Below, piece after piece: positions 53,940 through 64,000 of a stretch of DNA of 64,000 nt. The notes under the pieces are model-generated. The model worked only from the letters and a program-made list of their open reading frames with translations, was not told the DNA's origin and made no database searches. The position numbers and the translations under genes are program-made. The stretch is from Enoplolaimus lenunculus (taxonomy: Eukaryota > Nematoda > Enoplea > Enoplida > Thoracostomopsidae): contig JASANG010003349.1 of the NCBI GenBank assembly GCA_030248215.1, positions 56,621 through 120,620 of the forward strand. The letters are read 5' to 3'. The stretch's first letter is position 1. Each line of letters begins with the position of its first letter.

Positions 53940-56230
53940 TTTGGTGAGAGTGAATGGTTTTGGTTATCATATGGTAAGGCGTGTCTGAACAAGTTGAAGC
54001 CATCAGTGCTGGTTTATGTGTGCCACAGAATGCCTAAACATAAATTTAATGCATCAGCCACAATAAAGAATGTGGCTGTGTGGAGAAAAATAGTACCCAT
54101 TCCAAACCGTTCATTTCGAAATTTTATACAATTCCAATACACACAAGCTAAGCCATAGACCAATCCTAATACTAACGTAGTTTGTAACAGCGCATTTTAC
54201 AATTTTGCAAAATATTACTGATGGTACAAAGTTCAAGTTTACTACAACACGACTCCTGGACACGCAACAATAATACCAGACGTGTTACAGAAGTCATGAA
54301 CATGTAAACAGTTTAAGTGAAGAAGACATCGAAATTATAATTTTATAGAATCTTGTTTAAAGGCTTTTAGTTTAAATTACATCCTGCAATTTTAGAAAAG
54401 TTATTCATATCAAATGACACATCTTGAACACGGTCGATTTGAAATAGACAACTATCACATAATTTTGAAATGCTTGAAAGACATAAATGCGTCTCCGTAA
54501 ATCAGTTTCTTTCAACAGTTCAAAATTGTACGTTTTAAGGAGTCGTATTTGTCTAAAATTACAGTTAAGAGAAACGTAGGTCATGGTTAATTCACGGGCC
54601 CGTACATGATATAAACATTTAGCGGTGACGGAAACATAAATTGTACGGCGCAACGAAACCAACTGCAGGGGATAAAGTATAAAGGGGTTTATGCTTGGAT
54701 AAAAGATAATTCCAGTGTTATCACAGGTATTAAGCGTTTCCAGGCTTTATACTTAATAGGCATCGACGTATCCTTTAGTTTGTAATGTTTAGGCGTAGGA
54801 TACGAAACCAACTGCAGGGGATAAAGTATAAAGGGGTTAAATAACAGGTGTTGAAGAGCAAAGTGGGTGGCCTATACACAGATAGTATATTATTAATAGC
54901 ACATTATGGAAGATTTCCGAAGTTATGGAAGTTTTCTGAAATCGCACATATAATTCTCTATAATTTATGCATTTTTTAAAGCGTATCATTCTTTATTTGC
55001 TGTTACGATAATCCTTGTTTTACTCAGATAGAAATTAAAATTTTCCAGGAAACGCGTAATTACATAACAACGATTCACAAAGACGCTAAGTTTAAGAAAT
55101 TCAAAACTAAACAAATTTCTAAATGCTGTTTGCACACCAGTGACGTGTTCTAGACTGTGTCGTTTTATATAAAATACTATTTCAATATACTTGAGTAAAT
55201 TAATTTATAATTTATCTTACAGTAGAATTTTAACGATTTTGTTCATGACCAATTCTTGTACTTGTGCTATGTTAACACAGCCGAGTTCAGTAGAAGTGCG
55301 CTTTATCAATGGTCGTGTACTGGAATTGAACTTTAATTTCATTTTAAAATCTTCATTCTGTTGAATTTAACGAAATTAAATGATGTTCAATTCCAATATA
55401 CGCTAAAATTTTAATTGAGAAATTAGCAATTTTCCGGAATTGAAACATCACTTTCCACACGGCCACATTCTTTAATGTGGATGATGCATAAGGCAGTGTG
55501 CAAACTGAGCCAACCCACTGTCTGTATTTTGTTAGCGGTTACACTTGCCTCATCTTTGGCCTTATAACAAAATTGTCTAGACCTAATAAATTAACAATGT
55601 TGGTTTTGTTTGGTGGTTTATGAGACGCAGCCGGAATTAGGCTAACAAAGCTTTGTTTCTGATATTGAAATTAATGATTAAAGCGTAAATTCCAGAAAAG
55701 TTGTCGTTTTTGTGCGGTTGTTTATTAGACATTTTCAACCAAAATTGGGGTAGCAAAGCTTAGGTTTCTGATCTTCAAATTTAATGATTAAAGCGTAAAT
55801 ATCCAGAAAAGTTTTGTAACGTTTATGTTTGGTTTTATATAAAACTCAGAGTTTAAGGTTCTTTATAACAAGATTTAGGTTTCCTTATTTTGAGTTTTAG
55901 TATTTTAACAGTTTTGTATATTTGGTTTTTAAGTGAAAGTTTTGTAGTTCTAAAAATGTCAAGCTAGGTATCTGTCTGTGATGCCGTTTAATTTTGCGTT
56001 CACTTCAAAAACGTAAAAGCGTTTAAGTTTTAAGTTTTTCGAAAAATTGTAATATTTTTAGGTAGGGTTTATGATATTTTCATTGGTATTCAAACTTCTA
56101 CGTCTTGAACGGCACTATGTATTCTAAACTCACCATTAAAGTAGTTATCATTTGGAAATTACATTCAAGCTATCAACAAAAACACTCGTTACCACATCAA
56201 TAGGGTAGGTAGGGCAAAAGCATTTTAGGG
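53940..56230. other. Non-coding stretch with a short duplicated phrase
   Basis: The phrase ACGAAACCAACTGCAGGGGA / TAAAGTATAAAGGGGTT occurs at about 54652-54690 and again at 54803-54840, 150 bp apart, ending in GGGGTTTA or GGGGTTAAAT. A near match to its end, TATATAAAGGGGG, is at 53869. Another duplicated pair near 55670 and 55790 shares AATTAATGATTAAAGCGTAA-type wording. Otherwise I see no gene. Confidence 0.45.
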
Positions 56231-56241
56231 CGGGTATGTAG

Positions 56242-57773
56242 AGATATCACAAGGTTTTTATAAACAATGTTGCACGACTTGACGGCGGCGCGGCCGTTGA
56301 TTACGGCACCCAAAGCGTATGTTTTTGTTCTATTGAAAATATTGTTGATAAACAAAACGGTGCCTAACCGGATATTGAGTTCAATGGAGCTGGATACTAG
56401 ATATTACAAAAAATTTCAAAACACAACAAATGTTGGAAAAACTAGTCATTCAGCAAAAATAAGAGTATACTATGTTTGCGTTCACATGCTATTACGATGG
56501 ATCTGAATGCTAACAGTACTCACTATGTTTCCGGGATAAATATCTACTTTTTTAGACATCACCAAGAAAACGTCGGACTCCTCATTATACGCAAGAAAGA
56601 TCACCAACTACAAATAGCGACTGGCTGTCGAAACAACACCAAACAAACAACACAAGCAGTGCAATGGCAGTAGTTTTAGTGAAAAACCTAAACTTAACTG
56701 CAAAGAAAATGACGAGAATCTGTCCGTTGCAGAAATGATGGAAGTCATCGCGGATGATTTGAAGGTGAAGGTATGGTACACCATTTTTTACTAGATGAAA
56801 ATAAGAGCTATTCGCGTTCAAAACAAGGCATTTTCACGGCCATTTATACTACGACGAGTGTAGCTTTTCCGCAAAATAAACTTACCTGAGTTGATAGTTG
56901 CGTTTTTGCATCAAGCACAAGTTACATATTTAATTACTAGCTATAAAAATGTAAATTGAAGTACATCTAACAGATGAATGAGTTAATTTGTGGTTAAATT
57001 GTTTTTCTATTGCAGGAAAGTAAAAATCGTGTCAGTGCAAAAGATACGCTTCAAACACAAGACAAAAATTCGATCCTGTATACCGCAACCTCATCCTGTA
57101 TCAATGAAGATAGGTACCAGCGGTTAATAAGTCCACAGATTATGGCGCAGCAAATGGGTTATGTGGCTCAGCGTAGCCAGCCAATACCACGTTGTCCACC
57201 GCGTTTTCCGCCAATAATATATCCACAACCAGCAAGCTTTGTACAAGCACCTAATCTACGAAATTACCATATCTGCGGCAAGTGGTGAACAGGGGAGACC
57301 ACCCCAGTTTCTCGAAGCGACAAAAATTAACTCTTGGCCTGTCACATCCACTGGAAATGGGAAATGCAATGGTAAGGAATTCGTAACGCCTTCGGCAAAC
57401 GTTTCATCAATCAGTGGATTGCGAATGGAACTTTATAACTGAGGGGTTGCAATCATAACAGCAATTACAGTGAAACGTGCAAATATGTCAGTAAAAATAA
57501 GGCTAACGGAGGTGTGCAAATAGAATTTGATCCTATTTCTTGCAACATTGGCAAAAATGGTATCTAAACTTGACAATATCAGTTTGAATCAAGTCTTGTG
57601 TTAGACTAAACCAAGATTACTTATATCACCGGTTTATATTACCTCCAGGCTGTAACTTTTTGCTACTAAAACCGTATCGCGAAATACTCATGATGACGCC
57701 TGCGGAATATGAGTCCTACAACGGTTTACTTGCTTGTTCTAATACATGCTTAGCTGCAATGTGGTATCATTAG
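56242..57773 (+). CDS. Unrecognised gene, at least five exons, 5' end not found
   Basis: Visible exons are 56242-56359, 56556-56770, 57016-57281, 57471-57559 and 57649-57773, with all phases agreeing. The exon 3 donor (CAA|GTGGTG) is weak. The product begins VFINNVARLDGGAAVDYGTQ. It then has an acidic block (CKENDENLSVAEMMEVIADD), a Gln/Pro-rich block (MAQQMGYVAQRSQPIPRCPP), a Cys-containing block (NYHICGNETCKYVSKN) and ends LLLKPYREILMMTPAEYESY ... CLAAMWYH. I do not recognise the family. Exon 2 has one in-frame TAG (about 56616) in this reading, after KITNYK. Another exon 2 frame is open at its start (SPRKRRTPHYTQERSPTTNS) but cannot connect onward. The gene may therefore be a pseudogene, or an exon boundary is wrong. 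A poly(A) signal follows at 57825. Confidence 0.5.
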
Positions 57774-57824
57774 AACCGGATACCTTATCAACTGTATATT
57801 TATATTTCTCTGTTGTATTCTCCC

Positions 57825-57830
57825 AATAAA
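57825..57830 (+). promoter_or_regulatory. Poly(A) signal AATAAA of the unrecognised gene
   Basis: AATAAA lies 52 bases after the TAG stop at 57771-57773, a normal distance for an animal 3' end. It supports the plus-strand gene model. Confidence 0.5.
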
Positions 57831-58194
57831 ATTTCACCGGTTCAACCACATGCCAAGAAAATATCATTTATTAAGAATTTATGCAATAGTTTGAAATCCT
57901 ATTAATTTTAGCAATATTCCCTTGCCATAGAGGTTGAGCGTAGAATAAGCGCAAAAACTAATAAGCAAGCACCGAGAAACTCAAGTAAGCGTTGTTTTTG
58001 AATTATTATGGTACATTTGATATGCAGTGTAGTGTGTACTTTAAATCGCTTTCTGTTTGATGTGCGGCTTAAAGTAAAATTGTTTGTAAATACATCGCAG
58101 TAGCTGGTCGCACATCAATTATTCCTACACGTTTTTGGGAAAACTGTAATCAATGAAGCACTTTTAATTTTTGTAGAACCTTGAATGGTAAATG

Positions 58195-61100
58195 TAACTA
58201 GTGGAGCATAAGAAATGTATCTAGAGATACGAAATTTGGTATATGGGGGTAACTTTAGGCCCTGAGTTCAAATATTGGGTCCGTTTGGGCCTACGATAAA
58301 GTGGTAATTGACTATTCTGTTAGGTCGTGTACCCAGAAAATAAGAAAATTAATGTCTCAAAAACTAATAAAATCCATTTATATATGGAAATTTTGGTATT
58401 ACAAAGCGAATTAAACGGTCAAAATAAGGAATTTCTGAGTTTAGAAATAGTTCTAGAAATTATTTAAAGATTTTAAAAAACCCAAGAAATCTAGCATAGG
58501 TGCATAAGGAATGTATCTAGAGATACGAAATTTGGCATGCGGGGGTAACTTTAGGCCCTGAATTCAAATCTGCGGCCAGTTTATACCTAGGTGAAAAGGG
58601 TGACTGGGTAGTGGGTTGGGGCACGGGGGTCGGTAGGGTACCCAAAAAATAAAATAAACATCTCAAAAACTAATAAAATCCATTTATATATAGAATTTTT
58701 GGTATTCTAAAGCGATTTATACGGCCAAAATAAGAAATTTCTGAGTTTAGGGATAGTTCTAGAAATTATTTGAAGATTTTTAAAATCCTAAGAAATCTAG
58801 CATAGGTGCATAAGGAATGTATCTAGACCTATGAAATTTGATACCTGGGGGTAACTTTAGCCCCTGAATTCAAATCTGTGGCCAGTTTAGACCTAGGTTA
58901 AAAGGGTGAGTGGGTGGTGGGTTGGGGCACGGGGGTTGGTAGAGTACCCAAAAAAATAAAAAATCAATATCTTAAAAACTAGTAAAGATACGATAAAATG
59001 CGTTTACATATAGAAATTTTAGGATTTTAAAGCCATCTAGAGGGTCAACACTGCAAATTTTTGAGGTCTAGACATAGTTTGAGAACCTGTGGAAACAGGT
59101 AGGAAATATAGCGTAGAAGGTTAACGAGTGTAACTAGACGTATGAAGTAGGATACCTGGGGGTAACTTTGGATCCTGATTTCAAATATCTGGTTTATTTG
59201 GACATAGAGTAACAGATGAAATTTGATACCTAGGGGTAACTTTTGGCCCTGTTTTCAAATATGGGGTTTATTTAGACCTAGAGTAAGAGGAAAAGGGGAC
59301 ATTGGGTTGGGCACCGGCGTCGGTAGGGTACCCAGAAAATAAAAAAATATCTTAAAAACTAGTAAAGATACGATAAAATGCGTTTATTTATAGTAATTTT
59401 AGGATTCTAGAGCCATCTAGAGGGTCAGAACTGGAAATTTTTGAGGTCTAGACATAGTTTGTGAAACTGTGGAACCATTTAGGAAATATAGTGTAGAATA
59501 TTAACGAGTGTAACTAGACCTATAAAATTTGATACCTGGGGGTAACTTTTGGTCCTGATTTCAAATATGGGGTTAATTTGGACCTAAAGTAAGAGGAAAA
59601 GAGGGTATTGGGTTGGGGCGCAGGGGTCGGTAGGGTACCCAGAAAATAAAAAATCTTAAAAACTAGTAAAGATACGATAAAATGCGTTTATATATAGTAA
59701 TTTTAGGATTCTAAAGCCATCTAGAGGGTCAAAACTGGAAATTTTTGAGGTCTAAACATAGTTTGAGAAACTGTGGAAACATTTAGGGAATATGGAGCTT
59801 AACGAGTGTAACTAGACCTATGAAATTTTATACCTGGGGTAACTTTTGGTCCTGATTTCAAATATGAGGTTTATTTGGACCTAAAGTAAGAGGAAACGGG
59901 GGTATTGGGTTGGGGCACAGGGATCGGTAGGGTACCCAGAAAATAAAAATCTTAAAAACTAGTAAAGATACGATATAATGCATTTATATATAGTAATTTT
60001 AGGATTCTGAAGCCATCTAGAGGGTCAAAACTGGAAATTGTTGAGGTCTAAACATAGTTTGAGAAACTGTGGAAACATTTAGGGAATATGGAGCTTAACG
60101 GGTGTAACTAGACCTATGAAATTTGATACCTGGGGGTAACTTTTGGTCCTGATTTCAAATATGGGGTTAATTTGGACCTAAAGTAAGAGGAAAAGGGGGA
60201 TTGGGTTGGGGCACAGGGATCGGTAGGGTACCCAGAAAAGGAAAAATCTTAAAAACTAGTAAAGATACGATAAAATGCGTTTATATATAGTAATTTTAGG
60301 ATTCTGAAGCCATCTAGAGGGTCAAAACTGGAAATTTTTGAGGTCTAGACATAGTTTGAGAAACTGTGGAAACATTTAGGGAATATGGAGCTTAACGAGC
60401 GTAACTAGACCTATGAAATTTGATACATGGGGGTAACTTTTGGTCCTGATTTCAAATATGGGGTTAATTTGGACCTAAAGTAAGAGGAAAAGGGGGGATT
60501 GGGTTGGGGCACAGGGATCGGTAGGGTACCCAGAAAATACAAAATCTTAAAAACTAGTAAAGATACGATAAAATGCGTTTATATATAGTAATTTTAGGAT
60601 TCTGAAGCCATCTAGAGGGTCAAAACTGGAAATTTTTGAGGTCTAGACATAGTTTGAGAAACGTGGAACCATTTAGGAAATATAGTGTAGAAGATTAACG
60701 AGTGTAACTAGACCTATGAAATTTGATACCTGGGTAACTTTTGGTCCTGATTTCAAATATGGGGTTTATTTGGACCTAAAGTAAGAGGAAAAGGGGGTAT
60801 TGGGTTGGGGCACAGGGATCGGTAGGGTACCCAGAAAATAAAAAATCTTAAAAACTAGTAAAGGTACGATAAAATGCGTTTATATATAGTAATTTTAGGA
60901 TTCTAAAGCCATCTAGAGGGTCAAAACTGGAAGTTTTTGATGTCTAGACATAGTTTGAGAAACTGTGGAAACATTTAGGGAATATGGAGCTTAATGAGTG
61001 TAACTAGACCTATGAAATTTGATTCCTGAGGGTAAATTTGGGACCTGATTTCAAATATGGGGTTAATTAGGACCTAAAGTAAGAGGAAAAGCGGGTATTG

Positions 61101-61300
61101 GGTTGGGGCACAGGGATCGGTAGGGTACCCAGAAAATAAAAAATCTTAAAAACTAGTAAACATACGATAAAATGCGTTTATATAGTAATTTTAGGATTCT
61201 AAAGACATCTAGAGGGTCAAAACTGGAAATTTTTGAGGTCTAGACATAGTTTGAGAAACTGCGAAACATTTAGGGAACATGGAGCTTAACGTGTGTAGTC
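58195..61300. repeat. ~300 bp tandem satellite, about ten units
   Basis: A phrase around GGTAGGGTACCCAGAAAATA recurs near 58632, 58935, 59322, 59628, 59924, 60222, 60522, 60818 and 61112, spacing mostly 296-308 bp. One interval of about 385 bp contains an extra partial unit near 59205. Each unit also has TGAAATTTGATACCTGGGGG, AACTAGTAAAGATACGATAA and CATCTAGAGGGTCAAAACTG. The left three units form a distinct subfamily (AATCTAGCATAGGTGCATAA) and the right seven are more alike. There is no open frame of note. The array stops right where the Polinton-type element begins. Confidence 0.95.
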
Positions 61301-61613
61301 AACATGTTTAATTTGTTAGTGTTTATTTAAAATAGGACCATATTTCAACGCATAAATCAATCAACGTATAATCACGATTATTTGCTTTCCACAATAATAC
61401 CAATGGATGCTGCTCAAACTGCCCATATTTTTCGCTCAATTCAATCAGTTTTGTTTTTCTATCTTCATTAAGTTTTATGTAATAGGAAATTCCAAGTCCG
61501 CAGTGGTCTTGGTGCTGTTTCTCTAATTCCAGTTCGTTGTTTAAAAACTGTTGTTGCCCCTCAAAAAGTTTGTATTTTATATAATCTAACTTTTCTTGTA
61601 TTTCACAGCCCTT

Positions 61614-61883
61614 TTATGACAATCCTGCAGCGATAGCTTCATCTCTAAACAAAGAAAACAATGTCAGTTGCCCGGTTGAGTACAAGCTATCGATATATTT
61701 GTAAAACACGTCAAGAGGCTGATCCGTAAGCCATTCGTAAAATCGATTTTGAAGATCCCCATGCGAAGGATGACAAATATGTGCCCTTAACTCTGGTGAC
61801 ATATATTGAAATAGACACTCGGTCACGGGCTCTACGTTAAGATGGTGGTAGTTTAATAAGTTATCTATTATTGATTGAGCCAT
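61614..61883 (-). CDS. Polinton-type small gene, 89 aa, function unknown
   Basis: Begins MAQSIIDNLLNYHHLNVEPV and is predicted mainly helical, with YMSPELRAHICHPSHGDLQN and a Trp-containing middle (YEWLTDQPLDVFYKYIDSLY). I recognise no domain. Its membership in the element is inferred from strand and position. Confidence 0.5.
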   Translation of the reverse strand: MAQSIIDNLLNYHHLNVEPVTECLFQYMSPELRAHICHPSHGDLQNRFYEWLTDQPLDVFYKYIDSLYSTGQLTLFSLFRDEAIAAGLS

Positions 61884-62011
61884 TCATGAAACTAAAATAG
61901 TGTAAAAACATGTTGCTTCAAGAGAAGCGCAGGATTTTTTTGTTTTTTTTCTTTTTTTATTCATTATTTATACAAGAAGTTATTTAGATGTAAATTTTTC
62001 TCGAATTATCA

Positions 62012-62437
62012 TTAAAATTTGTCCCAATACGTTGGTCCCGGGAAAACTTTCTGTCTCGTATCGTGGACCGTCGCTTCCCCAACCGGAACCCATATAACTG
62101 CTTTACTTCCTGTGTTTAACAATTTTTTAAGCCATACATTACCGGAAAACTTTGCCAACACCGCTTCGTACATTTGAACTTCAAAGCAGCGTGATTGATC
62201 GTAGTCCATAATATTTTGTGCAAGGTGGTAAGCCTTTGACGGTGATCGACATTGAAGTATTCGATAGTATGTGGTATGGTCATTGAAGAAGTACGCCATT
62301 TGTGCTTGGTAGTACTGTTCCCATGTGAAAAATAACACTTGCTGTTCATCTTGACCACTAAACACGCGTTCATGTTCACTGTTGCCATTTAATTCTCGGG
62401 ACATGGCATGTTCTTGAACCATTTCTTGTGGTTGCAC
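62012..62437 (-). CDS. Polinton-type gene, up to 141 aa, function unknown
   Basis: Contains VLFFTWEQYYQAQMAYFFND, YRILQCRSPSKAYHLAQNI and a C-terminal NTGSKAVIWVPVGEATVHDT. The closing part after the MDYDQSRCF block resembles the small NADAR/riboflavin-like 'swarming motility' folds only vaguely, so no function is assigned. It lies in the middle of the element's small-gene cluster. Confidence 0.4.
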   Translation of the reverse strand: MQPQEMVQEHAMSRELNGNSEHERVFSGQDEQQVLFFTWEQYYQAQMAYFFNDHTTYYRILQCRSPSKAYHLAQNIMDYDQSRCFEVQMYEAVLAKFSGNVWLKKLLNTGSKAVIWVPVGEATVHDTRQKVFPGPTYWDKF

Positions 62438-62663
62438 TAGCTGGGACGCCAGCCTTTTTAATAACTTGGTAGAACCGAGATGCGTCTGATGGTCGTTGTA
62501 TTTTTAGAACCTCTGGCGATGTAAAATAACGAACCAAGTCGATAAAGCGGGAGCCTAAACTACCGTCTTCGTACACTACACGTTCTTGATCGGTGAGCTT
62601 TATGTGATCTTCTAGATAATGAGCTAGTATTTTAGCTTTATTTCGAAGCTGCCTGGGTAACAT
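62376..62663 (-). CDS. Polinton-type small gene, 95 aa, function unknown
   Basis: Begins MLPRQLRNKAKILAHYLEDH and continues with VVYEDGSLGSRFIDLVRYFT and SRFYQVIKKAGVP. The pattern of a short helical protein with LGSRFIDLVRYF is one I associate with small conserved genes next to the ATPase in Polinton-like elements; this is recall, not a search. Confidence 0.5.
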   Translation of the reverse strand: MLPRQLRNKAKILAHYLEDHIKLTDQERVVYEDGSLGSRFIDLVRYFTSPEVLKIQRPSDASRFYQVIKKAGVPASATTRNGSRTCHVPRIKWQQ

Positions 62664-62827
62664 CCACAGTGTCCTGGAGACTGGTAGTCTTTGCTGTATT
62701 AATAATCTGAACCGCGTTTGACGGCTGTGCTGGTGCGTCCTGTTTACCCCGATTTGACTTTAATTTTTCAAACAGCCTTTCTTCAACTAACGCGTACTTT
62801 TTAGGATCATTCATAATTATGAAACAG

Positions 62828-63142
62828 TTATCGTAATATAGATGTAACCATGTTTATAATTTTGGGCACAAGTTTATATCCAATCCTTTTTAATATTAAT
62901 TTCCTTTTAGCAATTGAGTTGCGTTTGGACCCCAAAGCGCTTATTTTACGACATTCTTTTCTTAAAAACAATTTATTTTGATTGCTTAACTTTACATTTC
63001 CACTTTCTAGATTTCGACAAATTTCAGAAATGGCCCGTACGAGTGAAACTGACGGTTTGGATAGAATACTCTTAACGTACTCTTGTGGCCCAGAATCAAT
63101 ATAATGCAAAGTATTTAGGTTTTCTTTTATATCAGCACTCAT
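62828..63142 (-). CDS. Polinton-type small basic protein, 104 aa
   Basis: Contains VRAISEICRNLESGNVKLSN, FLRKECRKISALGSK and IAKRKLILKRIGYKLVPKII. The order 'small helical start, Lys/Arg-rich middle, hydrophobic Lys-Leu-Val-Pro end' is typical of a short basic protein found in Polinton/adintovirus-type elements and perhaps DNA-binding. The function is inferred. Confidence 0.55.
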   Translation of the reverse strand: MSADIKENLNTLHYIDSGPQEYVKSILSKPSVSLVRAISEICRNLESGNVKLSNQNKLFLRKECRKISALGSKRNSIAKRKLILKRIGYKLVPKIINMVTSILR

Positions 63143-63205
63143 ATCACCACAAATTTAACAAAACATAATTTCGATATACACGTACGTTTGTTCATATGGT
63201 AACAG

Positions 63206-63844
63206 TCACTCGGATAATATAAATTCTTTCGAAATGTTGGGTTTCAAATTGACTACACGATACCCATACTGCCTTTTTAATGATTTTCGATACGCGCCCG
63301 CTAAATAGGCGCCATTTCCTGGAAACATTCTAGATCCTAACGTTTTATTCATAGACTGTTCTCCCCTGTTTTCAAAAAGAAAATAATAATCAGTGTTCCT
63401 TCTTATGCACGGTCCTACATTTGGACAAAAATAAAGATTTTGTGTGATAAAAATAACCGAAACGAAACGATGTCTCATTTTCGTAAACAAAGATACTAAT
63501 CTGTTATCCCCCGTTAGTTGGTCCATGAAAACGCCCAGAATTACCAAGGGGGGGAAGGGGGGGGCTTTTTCTCAAATATAAAATTTGGAAAACTAGCTAA
63601 CAATTCCACTCCTTTCAAATTAAACAGTTCGGTTTCCGGAATATTATAGCAATGTGTGTAGTTCATTCTTATATTTTAACAATTCTCTGGGAAAGTGACT
63701 CTTGCCTGAATTTGTAGATCCTGATACAACCGCATTGTAAGGTGGAACTAACTTAATTGGAGCGTCAAAGTCATGCCCATTTTCTGTATGCTCACTGTTC
63801 CCATGCGAACTCTCCATGATCTTTAACTGTGAGTACACTTTCAA
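63206..63844 (-). pseudogene. Polinton packaging ATPase (A32/FtsK-HerA type), remnant
   Basis: The N-terminal part has the Walker A loop GSTNSGKSHF after VPPYNAVVSG. The C-terminal part has GVFMDQLTGDNRLVSLFTKM and RHRFVSVIFITQNLYF, the sensor-like block usual in A32-type packaging ATPases of Polintons and nucleocytoplasmic viruses, then MFPGNGAYLAGAYRKS. The gene is broken. Confidence 0.75.
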
Positions 63845-64000
63845 TTTCCAATAATGCCAATATAATTATAGGTTCTGTTAATGGTTTGCTGTAATTTAAC
63901 TCAATGTCAACGTTTCCTGTTTCTGGAGAAGACATATATCCACAGTTGGTAGACCCATCTCTGGCCAATGTTACGGGAATCATAAAATATACGTTCGTGT
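63792..64000 (-). CDS. C-terminus of a Polinton capsid-family (F54H12.2-like) protein, cut by window edge
   Basis: The frame is open to the window edge and ends TGNVDIELNYSKPLTEPIII LALLEIESVLTV. The pattern 'G-N-hydrophobic-strand, KPL, long hydrophobic strand, E-hydrophobic' is what I recall from the C-terminal end of nematode F54H12.2-like proteins, which belong to Polinton-type elements. The exact structural role (major, minor or penton) is not decided from this short piece. Confidence 0.5.
   Translation of the reverse strand, partial: TNVYFMIPVTLARDGSTNCGYMSSPETGNVDIELNYSKPLTEPIIILALLEIESVLTVKDHGEFAWEQ

Larger units (their letters stand above)
61350..64000 (-). mobile_element. Polinton/Maverick-type element, one end, continues past the window
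   Basis: A set of minus-strand genes in the order capsid-family protein, packaging ATPase, small basic protein and three further small proteins. This cluster is typical of Polinton/Maverick virus-like DNA transposons. The element is cut by the window edge, so the polymerase, integrase and far terminal repeat are not seen. The near end lies somewhere between the satellite (61300) and 61600; a terminal inverted repeat cannot be defined from one side. Most genes are still open and only about two or three breaks are apparent, which suggests a fairly recent but no longer intact copy. Confidence 0.75.

Noticed and set aside
57282-57442. Extension of the unrecognised gene's exon 3 to the GTAAGG at 57372
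   Set aside because: The frame entering from exon 2 meets a stop first, and the other two frames do not match the phase of the next exon.

Overview
The window is genomic DNA of an invertebrate animal: genes are split by many GT-AG introns and the DNA is crowded with short transposons. An innexin gene (a gap-junction family absent from bacteria, fungi and plants) makes it a metazoan. The look of the innexin and scattered degenerate copies of the nematode telomere word TTAGGC favour a nematode with a repeat-rich genome, but this is inference and moderately weak.

Layout. 1-6.8 kb: no gene recognised; miniature transposons, a TTAA-bounded tRNA-like element and an exact 11 x 41 bp minisatellite. 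6.8-11.3 kb (+): a complete six-exon innexin of 520 residues. 11.3-17.8 kb: repeats only. 17.8-50.2 kb (+): a complete TopBP1 (DNA replication and ATR-checkpoint scaffold) gene. I could resolve 37 exons whose phases all agree and that give about 1,807 residues with the full order of BRCT domains and an ATR-activating tryptophan motif. Its introns hold a LINE fragment, two tRNA-derived SINE copies, a long hairpin, a PIF/Harbinger-like foldback element, a hAT-like element filled with a tandem array, many copies of a CCGGAA-rich element, and a family of tandem-repeat elements bounded by GAGCGAAGCTC mini-hairpins. Several introns are made almost wholly of such elements, some of them only a few bases from a splice site. 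50.2-56.2 kb: repeats and one weak coding-like patch on the minus strand. 56.2-57.8 kb (+): four exon junctions with agreeing phases reveal an unrecognised gene with an in-frame TAG, ending at a poly(A) signal. 58.2-61.3 kb: about ten units of a ~300 bp tandem repeat. 61.35-64.0 kb (-): one end of a Polinton/Maverick-type element with a packaging ATPase and small structural-type genes, running off the window edge.

The two recognised genes do unrelated jobs (cell-cell channels; replication initiation and checkpoint signalling), so I see no shared pathway. The coherent theme of the window is the interplay of a very exon-rich housekeeping gene with a dense population of non-autonomous elements.
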